Source of the DNA: Varanus komodoensis
Taxonomy: Eukaryota; Chordata; Lepidosauria; Squamata; Varanidae
Length of the DNA: 64,000 bases
Assembly: GCF_004798865.1 (NCBI RefSeq)
Contig: NW_025336481.1
Coordinates: 4,597,550 to 4,661,549 of the forward strand
Direction: 5' to 3'
Positions 42,986 to 53,515 of this stretch are shown here, piece after piece. The first letter of the stretch is position 1. Every line of letters begins with the position of its first letter. The notes beneath the pieces are model-generated. The model had not been told where the DNA came from. It saw only the letters and a list, made by a program, of their open reading frames with translations, and did no database searches. Both the position numbers and the translations under genes were made by a program.

Positions 42986-44694
42986 AAGCTTGGAAAAGAG
43001 GTGCTTTGAGATGAGATTTGAGAAGACAAATAGAGAGAGAGGGAGAGGGAGACAAAGGGAAGTAAAACTGCACTAGGGCATTGGGAAGTGAGTCTGAGGC
43101 GTGTTTCTAGGATGACTAAGAGAAAGAGTTCTAAAAGACAAGAGGAAATATTCTTGGGTGCCTGAAATATTCTCTGTTATGGCCAAGGTGTTTCCAAAAG
43201 GAGCATTTCAAGGCAAAAGCAGCATTGGAAAGATGCTTTGTGGCACATTTGGAGAAAGGTGAGTGGCGACCCCAGGAAGGGAAGTCCTTTCTGTTAAGTG
43301 CTGGTCATGATAAAAGGGTTTTTTCCCCCCTGCAGGCAACTGAGAATAGTTTCTCATCTGTTGTTGTGGGGCACATAAGTGCCTCCCCTTCCTACTCCTT
43401 CCTACAAGAAAGGGCTGGCACTGAAGAAGACAAGAGGCCAGCTTGCAACAGGTGTGGGTGTGTGTTGAGAAGTGAGTCACAAGCAAGGCTATAAGGTTAG
43501 GCGACAAGGCCAGAAAAATCATGTGGAGCTGCCCTGTGTGAAAATGTGAAGGGGAAAGATTGCGCTGGATATGGGGGTGGATGAGAAGGCAGGGAAGCGA
43601 TTTGAAAAGCTTCCTGTGCTCTCTGAGTAGGAATACCAGGGCAAAATTAGTTTGGTATGAAAGTAAATATATCTGTCTGGTTGGCATGAAAATACCCTGT
43701 CTGACCACAGATCTCCTCACCAATCGTTGGTATCTAGTAATGTGTGAAAAACTATCAGGAAGGAATCACCTCGGAGGGAGCAAGGCTTCCTGTTTTGGTG
43801 CAAAAGTTGCATTTGGAACATTCTAGTCTCACTGCAAGAGCACCCCTGTCTTCTGTGAATAATGAATAATGAAGGATGAGGATGCGGATAGTATATGCTT
43901 CCTATTGTAACCAGGTGTCAGTTGGTCGATTCTGCCAGAGTGCTGGGAACCCAGCAGCTCCACAAGAGTGCTGGCTAAACATGGCTGGTTTATGGGAGGT
44001 TCTGGGTTCCAATCCTGACAGCTCTTCCCCCTCCCTCCCTCCCGGGAATTAGTATTCCAGAGTGTTATGGGATGCAGCTGAGAAAGACTTGTTTTCTTAT
44101 CTCTCTCCTCTGTCGGGTTTCGTCTCTCCACAGCATGCCCGCAGCTTTGCCTCTAGTGGGGTTACCCCAGCCAAAGGCATCTGCACTTTTGAGCTCCATG
44201 GTTGCGTTCTTCCAGCACAGCCACCTGCTCCACCCTCCTGGGACGATCTGACTCTTCCGTTGTGCCGTTCTGCTCTGGACTCTGCACCCGCCCAGGTGTT
44301 CCTGCCACAGTGCTTGAAATCTCTCCCGACACCCCTGTTGTTCAACTTAATTTAAGAATCAGCTGCTCAGCAAAAAGCCATTGCATTTCTCAATCTGCTT
44401 AAAGAACAACAGCAATTTGTTCCCCTGTTGCTTTTCCACAAGCAGCATCCTTTCTAAGTGGCATAACCGCTCTCTCTGAGCAAAATGCCAGAAAGATGTT
44501 TTGAAGAATTCTAGCCCAGAGCAGCCCCATGAAATCCAGGGCTTTTCAGCCTTCTTTGGGAACATTTTCAGCCATCTTCAAAATTGCTTTCCGCTTTTAA
44601 TCACCCTTGGGCGAAAAGGCCAGTGAAAATATTTGCACTGTCATGTTTCTCTTGCTCTGTTGGCTGTGTTTGTCCTCCTTGGCAAGGCTGCACC
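42986..44694. other. unassigned sequence with purine tract
   Basis: A GA-rich tract lies at 43028-43063. A 171-codon minus-strand frame (43208-43723) has no recognisable domain and no splice context; probably chance. Confidence 0.45.
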
Positions 44695-44785
44695 ACCTTC
44701 TTGTTGCCCTGCAGGTGGGTTGGATTGTAATTCCCAGAATTCCTTACCATCATCATGGGAATTTCAGACCATCTGATTCGAAGGA
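44695..44785. repeat. palindromic MITE-like repeat P, both arms
   Basis: Left arm gggttggattgtaattccca + gaattcc, right arm atcatgggaatttcagacca + tctg. Its left arm resembles the ZNF143-type word ACTACAATTCCCA. Confidence 0.55.
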
Positions 44786-44805
44786 TCACCAGGTTAGCCA
44801 AACAC

Positions 44806-44808
44806 AAT

Positions 44809-44839
<31 letters not shown>

Positions 44840-45150
44840 TTAAAACATTTTTATGCCACCCCATTCGCCGAAGCCTCGGGGCGGCTTACAACAATAAATA
44901 AAAGTAATTATAATATAATTATAATATAAATTACAATCAATATAAACATTAAAAATCCAAAAATACAATGTAAAATAAGCCGCCCTGGCCAGATAAGATC
45001 AAGTAATACTAACAGTTAAAATGCCGCTTAAATAAAAAGGTCTTCGCCTGGCGCCGAAAAACAAATAACGACGGCGCCAGGCGGACCTCTCTGGGGAGCG
45101 CATTCCATAACTTAGGCGCCACCGCAGAGAAAGCCCTCCTCCGAGTTGAC
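44806..45150 (-). mobile_element. L2 3' end
   Basis: (ATTT)n tail at 44808-44841, then cctcggggcggcttacaaca, aaaaggtcttcgcctggcgc and ggcgccaccgcagagaaagc. It carries the last ~45 codons and the 3' untranslated region, close in sequence to the long copy at 24 kb. A short flank follows before the next CR1. Confidence 0.9.
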
Positions 45151-45424
45151 AGAACCACTGAGCCCATTCTGCTGAAGAAGCATGGGTCATGCTTTCCATT
45201 TCCTCTTTCATCTCAGTGACATCATCAGATCACTAAATCCGATTGGCTGAGTGGCATCGGGCTGTTTTCCTGTTCACTGCATGCTCTCTCATTGACTTGG
45301 ACTAAAGGGCCAAGTCCAGAGCAGAAGCAAAATGGCTTCCCACACCCAACTCCCCACTGCATGCATGGCTGGCAGAAATGGAGGGTGAGGTTTTACCCAT
45401 GTTTGAGGCTATTTTTTTAGAAGC

Positions 45425-45893
45425 AGGAAAATTAGAAAGGGTCCAGAGGAGGGCAACAAAAATGATCCAGGGTTTGGAAACACTGCCCTGGGAGGAGAGA
45501 CTGAGGGAACTGGGCATGTTGAGCCTTGAGAAGAGAAGACTGAGGGGGGACATGATGTCCCTCTATGAGTACCTCAAAGGCTGTCACAAAGAGGAAGGTC
45601 AAGATCTCTTCTTGCTGATGCCAGAAGAGTGTAGGACACAGAATAATCTATTCATGTCGCAACAACCCAGATTCAGGCTGGACATCAGGAAAAGCTTCCC
45701 ACTGTCAGAGCAATATGACAGTGGAACCAGCTGCCTGGAGAGGAGGTGGCTCTCCCACACTGGAGACTTTCAAGGCAAAACTGGACAGCCCTCCGAGTGG
45801 GATGGTGGGAACTGGTGTCCTGCAGCAGCAGGGGGCTGGACCCGATGGCCTTCACGGCCCCTTCCAACTCTGCTATTCTGTGATTCCATGAGG
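45425..45893 (+). mobile_element. CR1 3' end, long open frame
   Basis: One plus-strand frame (45378-45953, 191 codons including flanks) codes LERVQRRATKMIQGLETLPW, EERLRELGMLSLEKRRLRGD, MSLYEYLKGCHKEEGQDLFL and RTQNNLFMSQQPRFRLDIRK. This is the CR1 region past the reverse transcriptase. The 3' end reads gctattctgtgattccatga. Confidence 0.93.
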
Positions 45894-46469
45894 CACAGAA
45901 TGGAAATCTTCCAGGAGGTGTGTGTGCATTCGTGTGTGAAGGTGCATCCTTAGCAGTGTGTGTGTGTCGGGAAGCGGGGGCGGTATGTGCAGTGCTTCCT
46001 TTTTTGAAGCGACTTTTTGCTTGTGATGGGGCTGCAGGGCCCTGTTTTCCTCGCTGGTCTATGAAGTTCTGCATCGCAAACAGATGCTTTGAAATGTACC
46101 TCGTGGTGACAAAAAAGAACAGCTGGGACTGGATTTAAGGGAAGAGTGGCAGTGGAAACATGCCTTCCGTCCAGCATGCTCTGTTGATCATGGAAGCCCT
46201 CCGCTTGAATTATTCTTTTCTAGGTGTTCTGTCAACAAAAACATGACGGTACCAACACTGGCACGAAGCCACAGGTAACTGAGAAGAGCACAAAAACAAC
46301 AGCTGCTACAGAAGTGAGACGTCAGGAACAAATAGCCTATTCTTTTAACAAATGTGCTCACAAGCACACTTTTCAATATCACGTGCCTACTGTATTTTGC
46401 AAATAATGTGATGTTGGAAAATAATTTTGAAGAAGGCAAGGTGCTTGCTAAACAGATTGTGGCAGAGCA
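45894..46469. other. unassigned sequence
   Basis: A short (TG)n lies at 45956-45968. No gene recognised. Confidence 0.45.
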
Positions 46470-46955
46470 GAATAGAATTGTAAAATCATGGAATAGTAGA
46501 GTTGGAAGGGGGCAGAGGGCGTTGGGTCCAACTCGCTGCTCGGTGCAGGATCCCTCTCAGGGAGGGAGGATGCATGTTACAGCATCCCCCTCAGATGGCG
46601 GTCCAGCTGCACCTTGAAACCCTCCAGTGTGGGAGAGCCCACCACCTCTCGGGTCATGGGTTCCATTGTCATATTGCTCTAACAGTCAGGAAATTTTCCC
46701 TGATATCTAGCCAGTATCTGGCTTCCTGTAACTTGAGCCTGTTGTTCTGTGTCCTGCACTCTGGGATGATTGAGAAGAGAACCTGTCCTTCCTCTTTGTG
46801 ACAGCCTTTCAAGTCCTTGTAGAGGGCTATCCTATCTCCCCCCAGTCTTCTCAAGGCTAAACATGTCCCGTTCTTCCACCTTCTCCTCACAGGGCTGTTT
46901 CCGGTCCCTGGATCATTCATCCTTGTTGCCCTCTTCTGAACCCTTTCCAGAATTG
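46470..46955 (-). mobile_element. CR1 3' end
   Basis: Terminal aatcatggaatagtagagtt, then minus-strand coding for ALYKDLKGCHKEEGQVLFSI, IPECRTQNNRLKLQEARYWL and, upstream, LERVQKRATRMNDPG. The frame is broken in the middle. A 5S-headed SINE touches its 5' side. Confidence 0.88.
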
Positions 46956-47105
46956 AAAAATACAGGTGGAACAGGCTTAGAAGGCCACTGGGTCCAATTC
47001 CCTGCTCAGCGCAGGGCTCAGTTCTCCCATCCAAATACTAACCAGGCCAGGCCCCTCTTAGCTTCTGAGATTAGGCAAGAAGAGGCAGTCCAGGCTACAT
47101 GGATC
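46956..47105 (-). mobile_element. 5S rRNA head / CR1 tail composite SINE, copy 2
   Basis: The minus strand begins with the 5S half: cttgcctaatctcagaagct + aagagg, then ggcctggttagtatttggat + gggagaac, keeping more of 5S rRNA than copy 1. It passes at the same point into gagccctgcgctgagcaggg, ttggacccagtggccttcta and gcctgttccacctgtatttt. Confidence 0.7.
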
Positions 47106-47206
47106 CAATCAAAAAGCAGAAATGACATTGTCTGAAAGGCAGAAGACTCCTTGCTCTCCAGGTCAAATTAAGCACTTTGTGGAGCTAAGAATGGGACTCC
47201 TGTGGA

Positions 47207-47365
47207 TCGGCCCTTTCCAACCTGGTGCCCTCCATCGTGGGTGTGACCGCAACTCCCAGCAGGACCCACTACGTCAAGCTGAAGTTAAAGAGTGCTGCTT
47301 GAGGGATATTGGGAACTGTAGTCCAAGCTATCTAGGAGGTTCCAGGTTGGGAAGGCTGGACTAGA
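47207..47365. repeat. palindromic MITE-like repeat P, longest copy
   Basis: Left arm tttccaacctggtgccctcc then accgcaactcccagcaggac; right arm ttgggaactgtagtccaagc then ggttccaggttgggaaggct. The outer 'ccaacctgg/ccaggttgg' ends are retained on both sides. Confidence 0.65.
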
Positions 47366-48394
47366 TGCTAAGGAGATGTCAAAAGAAGCAGGCTAGTGCC
47401 CGCTGTTCTTATCTTCCCTGGTGACATCAGCAATGCATGATATGATGTCATCGTGGCTCCTTGCCCTGGTTTCAGAGAATTGGCCGCAACTGCAACTTGC
47501 ACCTCAGTACTAGCCATTTGCCAGTTCCCTGTAAGAGTGTCAAGCGGATGGATGTCTTCTCAGAAAAGCATCCCCCTGAGTTCAAGGGGACTTACTCCAA
47601 GGTGGTTGTGTCTTGGATTACAACCTAAACTTTGCTTAATCCCAGCTTCTCTGACAGTCACCAGGCTTCAGCTGAAAAGGCTTTTACTCTTGAAGGAGTG
47701 ACTTCTGTGTGTTATTCTCTGCATCCATTTACAAGGAGGGAGGCGGGCCACCGTCATGCTGCTGGGAGAACGATGAGTTGCTCAGGCATATTTTCCTGGT
47801 TCCAGTTAAGTTCTTCTGTTGAGAGTCAGACATCATGAATCACTCACTGTTTATGAGGCATCCTTTCTAGAAACCTGTTCAAAAATCTATTTGTCATTGG
47901 TCAATTTGCTTTAATCATGCCAATTCTGCACCAAGGCAATCTAAATACTGCATCACTCTTAAAAAAGCTTCATACTTCAACCTGGGTAAAATTTTCTCTG
48001 TGGAGAGTCAGTTTCCTTCATTCCCCTCTTGGATGCACACATTAATGTGGTGGAGGGATTTGAAAGTCAATGCCGCAAGAGGCCAGACTTTCACTAGGTT
48101 GGTCTCCTAGTAGGATCACCCGAGGCTGAATGGTCAAAGCAGAGACACCAGAGCAAGGTGCATCCAGTCTCTGTAGGAGTAACGGTCACATCAGCTGGGA
48201 AGAATGGAGACCTGTAATGATGATGGGAGCAGAGAAGTTCCTGGAGGGCAGCTACTGGGCAGCAGCGGTAGATGAGGTGATACTAGTGGAGAAACTTTCA
48301 CAGACCATACCAGTGGCTCTCAAGCCAACTCTAATTGGTACTGCACAAAAGAAAGAAGGTAGGCCAATTCTAAATGTTCACCTTGTAAGCCCTT
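47366..48394. other. unassigned sequence
   Basis: At 47570-47640 the words cccctgagttcaaggggact and tacaacctaaactttgctta resemble a common reptile palindrome around 'aagtcccattgaattcaatgggactt'; too short to assign. Confidence 0.4.
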
Positions 48395-48893
48395 CTTATT
48401 TGTTGTTGTTGTTGTCTGCGAAGTCACATCCGACCCATCGCGACCCCATGGACAACATTCCACCAGGCCTTCCTGTCCTCCACCATCCCCTGGAGTCCAC
48501 TCAAGCTCACACCAACTGCTTCAGTGACTCCATCCAGCCACCTCATCCTCTGCCGTCCCCTTCTTCTTTTGCCTTCAATTGTTCCCAGCATCAGGCTCTT
48601 CTCCAGGGAGTCCTTCCTTCTCATTTGGTGGCCAGAGTATTTGAGTTTCATCTTCAGGATCTGGCCTTCTAATGAGCAGTCAGGGCTGATCTCCTCTAGG
48701 ACTGACCAGTTTGATCGTCTTGCGGTCCAAAGGGCTCGCAGGAGTCTCCTCCAGCACCACAATTCAAAGGCCTCAATCCTTTTGTGCTCAGTCTTCCTTA
48801 TGGTCCAGCTCTCACAGCCATACATTGCAACTGGGAAAACCACAGCCTTGACTATATGCACTTTTGTTGGCAGGGTGATGTCTCTTCCTATGA
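48395..48893 (-). mobile_element. Bov-B LINE 3' end, open frame
   Basis: One minus-strand frame (48424-48903) codes VHIVKAVVFPVAMYGCESWT, RIEAFELWCWRRLLRALWTA, MKLKYSGHQMRRKDSLEKSL, RRRGRQRMRWLDGVTEAVGV and a final KAWWNVVHGVAMGRM, the full Bov-B C-terminus without a stop until the natural end region. The tail is (GTT/CAA)n at 48402-48416. Confidence 0.94.
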
Positions 48894-50065
48894 AACAATG
48901 CAAATTCCAAAAGGAAACAAGAGACCGTACCAGAAGATGGGAATTCCAGTTCAGGAGACAATCAGCCAGCTACTGAGGGAGAGTAAAGAACAAGTACGAA
49001 TACCGCTGTCACTAAGGACACAACTAGCACAAACTTGGAAGGGTGTCTAGCAGCTGCCATGCACAGAGATAAAAGGAAAGTCTGAAGATACAGAACTCAT
49101 ACAGTTGGAGCATGGAACCTAAGAAGTATGAATGGAGGCAAACTGAAAAGCATAAAGCAAGAAGCAGAACTGTTGTACATCACACTGCTTGGTGTGAGCA
49201 AATTAGTGGACTGGAATGGGATATTTGCAGTCAAAACCCAAGTGTTTTACTCTGGAAGTCAACACTCAGAAGAAACTGAGTGGCTGTAATACAGGGGCAA
49301 GATGTAGTACAGGCAAGAATCACCTATAAGGCAAAGTCTGCCCAAATGATATCAGTCCGAATTCTTAGAAAATCTATCCACCTAACCATCATTCAAGTCA
49401 AAGTTCCAATAATGATGCTAAAGAAGAAGAAATTAAAAACTTTTATGCAAGCTTTTATCCAAGAGGAGACTGGTAATACACCCTAACCCTAACCTTAACC
49501 ATGAACCCTTAATATCCAAAATCAGAGTCAAGCTGAAAAAGATCACTAATAGAAGCACAGTGCCAAATACAACTCAAATAACTCTAAACCTAGTTCTAAC
49601 CCTGACCTCAATGAGCCAGAAGAATTGTAGACTGAAATCAGATACATTTCAGTCAGGGCCGCAACGAAGGTCCTAGAAAAGATATTCAAGCATACAAATG
49701 TTTCACTGGAGACCAAGGCCATCCACACAATGATATTCCTGAAAGATGAACAGTGAAGAAAGCTGACAGGAAGAAAATGGATGTATTTGAAACATGGTGC
49801 AGAAGGAGAACTTGGTGAATACCCTGTCATGACAGAAGGACAAACAAATGGGTACCGGATCAAATCAAACCAGAACTTTCCTTGGAAATTAAAACAGGAA
49901 AACTGAAGCTGTCTTCCTTCATTAGTACTCAAGACTCACTGGAGAAGACAGTAATGCTAGGGGAATCCAAGGCAGGAGGAAGAGGAGGAAGAGGAGACTG
50001 GCTATTCCCCAAGGAACAGTGAGTCCAAGACAACATGATGACAACGGCGAGGTACTGTATGTCTC
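48894..50065 (+). mobile_element. RTE/Bov-B-like LINE, internally deleted
   Basis: The 5' part codes in shifting frames the endonuclease start ('TWNLRSMNGGKLKSIKQEAE', 'LLGVSKLVDWNG') and ISVRILRKSIHLTIIQVKVP (49340-49410). After a gap near 49480 the C-terminal region follows: VKKADRKKMDVFETWCRR and the 'W-ELGEYPVM' block (49730-49830). Most of the reverse transcriptase is missing and the 3' untranslated end is not clear. Its left edge meets the 5' side of the minus-strand Bov-B. Confidence 0.75.
49481..49500. repeat. short telomere-like tract
   Basis: CCCTAACCCTAACCTTAACC, two perfect and one altered telomere unit, at the point where the RTE copy loses its middle. It may be chance or a repair scar. 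Confidence 0.6.
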
Positions 50066-50094
50066 AGTCAGTTCTGGTCAGGTTTTCTGTCTAC

Positions 50095-50415
50095 CTAAGT
50101 TGGTGGAAGGCAAGTTTGGTTGTTTGTTTCATTTCTGCACCACTCAACAGTCAAAGCTCTCTGGGCAGTTCACAATGATTAATCAAATACCAAAGATACA
50201 ATAACAATACAAGTACCGTAAAACACAATGAATAATTCCAGTATGCAAATACGAGACAGTGAACATTCTAACATGCAAAACCATAAAACAGGTTACCATC
50301 TAAAACATTTTAATTAAAAATAGACCTAATTAAAATATTAAAGTTGCGCTGTGGAAGCTGCTTGGATCTCCAAAGATCTGGAATTAATGAATGGAATTAA
50401 TAGTGCTCCCGCAGT
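50095..50415 (-). mobile_element. old L2-like 3' end
   Basis: The plus strand reads tttctgcaccactcaacagt and caaagctctctgggcagttc + acaatg, the minus-strand form of the 'gtgaaccgcccagagagctttggct' LINE end, also seen in plus orientation at 63.1 kb. Coding remnants are not clear. Confidence 0.6.
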
Positions 50416-51179
50416 ATGAAGATGGGTGGAACTCCAACCGGGATGAACACTGATGCCTAGTTGCAATGCTTTTGTCTGGACTGAGCTTCAGTTTGTGGGG
50501 CCTCATTGCATTCCTTAATGATCTGAGCTATCAGTTCAGCTCTTCCAAGATTTTACCTTAATGATGTGCAAATGAGAAGTAGAGCTTCTCTCCACCACAC
50601 TACAAAATCTGAGGAAAATAGAATGGTCCTACCTTATAGGGCTGTTGGAAGGATTACAAGTTGTTCATTATAAAGTCCTAAATAAATGCAAAGTTTTAGC
50701 ATTTCTAAATAGCATGAATGCAATGTTTCGGTGTCTAGCAATAATAATGCTGCATATTATTAAAATATGTGGCCTATCCTTCATTTTGTTCACTCCCTTT
50801 TCTGCCCAGTGTTCACATCTCATTTCCTTGTGGTCCTGTTTCTCAGAGTTTAATCATGAGATATACATTGTGTGTATGAGACAGAGAGAGAGAGAGAGAA
50901 TGAGAGAGGGAGAGAGAGAGAGAGGGAGAGAGAGACTGAGTAAGCATGGGCAGGAATCTTGGTTTAAGCGATTGTCATATTTCAGACCAGCTCTATTTAA
51001 ATGAGTTTGGAATTGTAGTTTCTTCACAGCAGATGGCTTTGGAAATAATGAAGGCTAAGCAGTGCGTGCTCCTCTGAGCATCCCCCCTCCCAGCCGGTGC
51101 TCCTGTTGCCATGGTAGACCATGAGGCTGAAATGGATTCTGCTTATTAAATTTGTGAGCTCTTGTGTACTTAGAATGAA
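50416..51179. other. unassigned sequence with (GA)n
   Basis: A (GA)n-rich microsatellite spans 50880-50936 with interruptions. No gene recognised. Confidence 0.55.
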
Positions 51180-51430
51180 TGGTGCTCAGTCATAAAAAGG
51201 CCCAGCCTCCTCGCGGCACCGGGGTAGTTTTTATCTGAGGAAACCAGGCACTCAAACAAAAGCAGGCGAAGGTCTCATTAACCTATTAACAGCGACCTCG
51301 GAGAGTTCAACTACAGGGGCTTTTTAACGCTGAGTGCGAGGTGTTTTCCAGGAACGCTAATAAAAGCCAGTGCTCCAGATGAGAGCTGCTAATAAATGGT
51401 TGTTTATTGGTTCATGCAGGAAGCAAAAAT
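51180..51430. other. candidate conserved non-coding block
   Basis: A repeat-free stretch with gtctcattaacctattaaca near 51271, acgctaataaaagccag near 51353 and gctaataaatggttgtttat near 51390. TAAT and forkhead-like tgtttat words cluster. Inference only. Confidence 0.3.
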
Positions 51431-52299
51431 ATTTGTCATGCTTTTCCGTGGTGTTCTGAGCAAGCCCCGCTTCGGCCTGTGTGCCTGTACGTGCGTGGGG
51501 GGTTTCGTGAGGTTAGGGGGCAGGCGTGACCGCACCAGCGGAGGGCTTGGAGAAGGGCATGGAGCACACGGGATGGAGGCCTTGCACTGCTGGAGGAGGA
51601 AAATCCAGACGTGTCCTTCTTGGGGTTAAGAAGATGGCAACAGATTGAAATGTGCCGGCCTTTGATGGGGCCCCGAAACCTGCATTGCATCTTCTTCTCC
51701 TTGCTGGCAGGACTGTGGCACAGTTAGGGGTGCAGCTGTCTAAGGAAAGGGTGAAGTGGGCAAGGAGGGGATGGGGGGCAGGAGCGGAAAGGGTAGTGTG
51801 GGTCAGTGGTTAGAGCAGTCTGTGCCGACCCAGTGATGCAGCCAGGTCGTTTTCTCCTCTTGGCCGTTCCATGCTTCATGCCTGGTTGTATATTCCTGAC
51901 AGCAAATGAAGCAGGAAAATGCAGAATAAAAACTTGCTGGCCAGCTCTTAGAGAGATATGGGCAGACAGACAGACAGACAGACATGGACCTCGTGCCGTC
52001 TCACGTTTGAGCTCTTTGAAATCATCATCAGATCATCATGACTCGGAGATAAATTCTGTGGCCCTGATTCTAAATGCATTTGTTTGGGAACACCATGGAG
52101 CTCCCTGTGGGAACGGCAAGGGCCCAGAGACCAGCCCCGCAGACCAACCTCAGCTGCATCATGGGGCAACCTGGAGCCCCCCAGGTGTGGCTGGTTGCAA
52201 TCCCCCTCATTCTCAGCCAGACTGGAGGGCAGCGAAGCGGGCAAGGCTGGCTGTGACCAGCGTTGGGATGGCAATGGCTGAATGACTCCAGGAAGCTGC
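51431..52299. other. unassigned sequence with (CAGA)n
   Basis: A (CAGA)n microsatellite lies at 51962-51984. Open frames of up to 159 codons overlap on both strands and show no domain. Confidence 0.45.
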
Positions 52300-52370
52300 G
52301 AAGTTGCACTCCGCCTAGCCTACCTCGCAGGGTTGTTGTCAGCATAAAATGAAAGGAGCGTGCAGCAGGG
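52300..52370 (+). mobile_element. Sauria-type SINE body fragment
   Basis: It reads gcctacctcgcagggttgtt then gtcagcataaaatgaaagg. Only the central body remains. Confidence 0.5.
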
Positions 52371-52484
52371 TAGGGACTGCGGGCAGAGGAACCAGTCCCA
52401 GGCTGAACACCCTCTGTTCAGTTCAAAGTTGAGCGGAGAAGGCGACATTCTGCCGGAGAGTCTGCCAAGGAACCTGCTCCCTCC

Positions 52485-52560
52485 AGATGTTCTGACTGGC
52501 CACTCCTGTGATGATGGGAATTGCAAGCCGCAACATCTGGAGAGATGGGAAAGGCCAGGA
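52485..52560. repeat. palindromic MITE-like repeat P, both arms
   Basis: Left arm tccagatgttctgactggcc, right arm gatgatgggaattgcaagcc + gcaacatctggag; the core is shortened. Confidence 0.6.
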
Positions 52561-52949
52561 CTGGCAATGCTGTGCTTGCTAAATGTAGCACTTGTTCTGT
52601 CTCTCAGCCACGGATGCTGCCTCCTCTGAGCAAACTGGATGTGGGCAGGACAAACATGCAGTGGTCCCATAAAAAGGGGAATTAGTGTGCAATTCATTTC
52701 AGTTTCTCCTGCTGACCCTCCAAACTCTCGACTGCAGCTGGCAGGGGAAGGCTTCACGCACTGCGGCAGGCAGCCGGTTTCCGGTTGCTAATCTTAGACC
52801 TGCAGCCCTTCCGCAAATGGGTTCCTTGACAGAAGGAGTTCAAAACCCTCGCTGTGCAGTGGTGGGAATGCAGGTGGGGACTCGGGTGGTCCAGTTTCCA
52901 GTCTCCACTCGCACAGGAAGATCACGGGGGGTCTTGGGGGCAATCACGG

Positions 52950-53035
52950 ACTCTGCCTTGCCTACCTTAGAGGGTTGTGGTTGTGAGGATAAGATGGAGA
53001 GGAGGAGGAGGATGTAATCTACCTCGAGTCTCTTG
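52950..53035 (+). mobile_element. Sauria-type SINE body fragment
   Basis: It reads gccttgcctaccttagaggg, ttgtgaggataagatggaga and tcttgctggaaagagg, the 3' half of the SINE before its tail. The L2 at 53.05 kb follows directly. Confidence 0.55.
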
Positions 53036-53049
53036 CTGGAAAGAGGGCC

Positions 53050-53515
53050 ATCTAAGGGACCGTCTGCACCCATATAACCTACCCACGCCCTCAGATCAGC
53101 TCAGGAGACCCTTCTACAAGAACCCTCCCTCGGGGAGATGGGGGGGGGCAACCAGGTGAAGGGCCTTTTCTGCTGCTGCTCCCCATCTTTGGAACTCCCT
53201 CCCTCGGGAAATTTGCCCGGCGCCAACTTTATTCTCCTTCCAGTGCCAGGCAAACACCTACCTTTTTAGGGATTTTTTAAACACTTAGCCTGAATGCTGT
53301 GGCCCTTTTTATACTGCTTTCATAGGTGTTTTAATTCGTTGTGTTTTAATTGGTTTTAATGTGTTTTGTTTTGTTATTTATTTATTTATTAATAAGTTAT
53401 ACATTTTGTTAATAAGTTATATGTATTGTAAGCCACCTAGGAAGGCCTCGGCAGTTATAGGTGGCTTATGAATACACATATAAATAATAATAAATAAAAA
53501 GGTGGGATATAAATA
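53050..53515 (+). mobile_element. L2 3' end, short subfamily
   Basis: It starts at agggaccgtctgcacccata and codes decayed 'RRAFSAAAPHLWNSLPREIC' like the copy at 41.57 kb. The end is gtaagccacctaggaaggcc and ataggtggcttatgaataca. An (ATTT)-like insert lies at 53377-53392. Confidence 0.85.

Noticed and set aside
43208-43723. 171-codon minus-strand open frame
   Set aside because: No domain or hydrophobic pattern of a known family, and the frame lies in unassigned DNA with overlapping frames.
47570-47640. Stretch like the reptile 'attgaattcaatggg' palindrome
   Set aside because: Only about 70 bp with weak identity; not separable from chance by eye.
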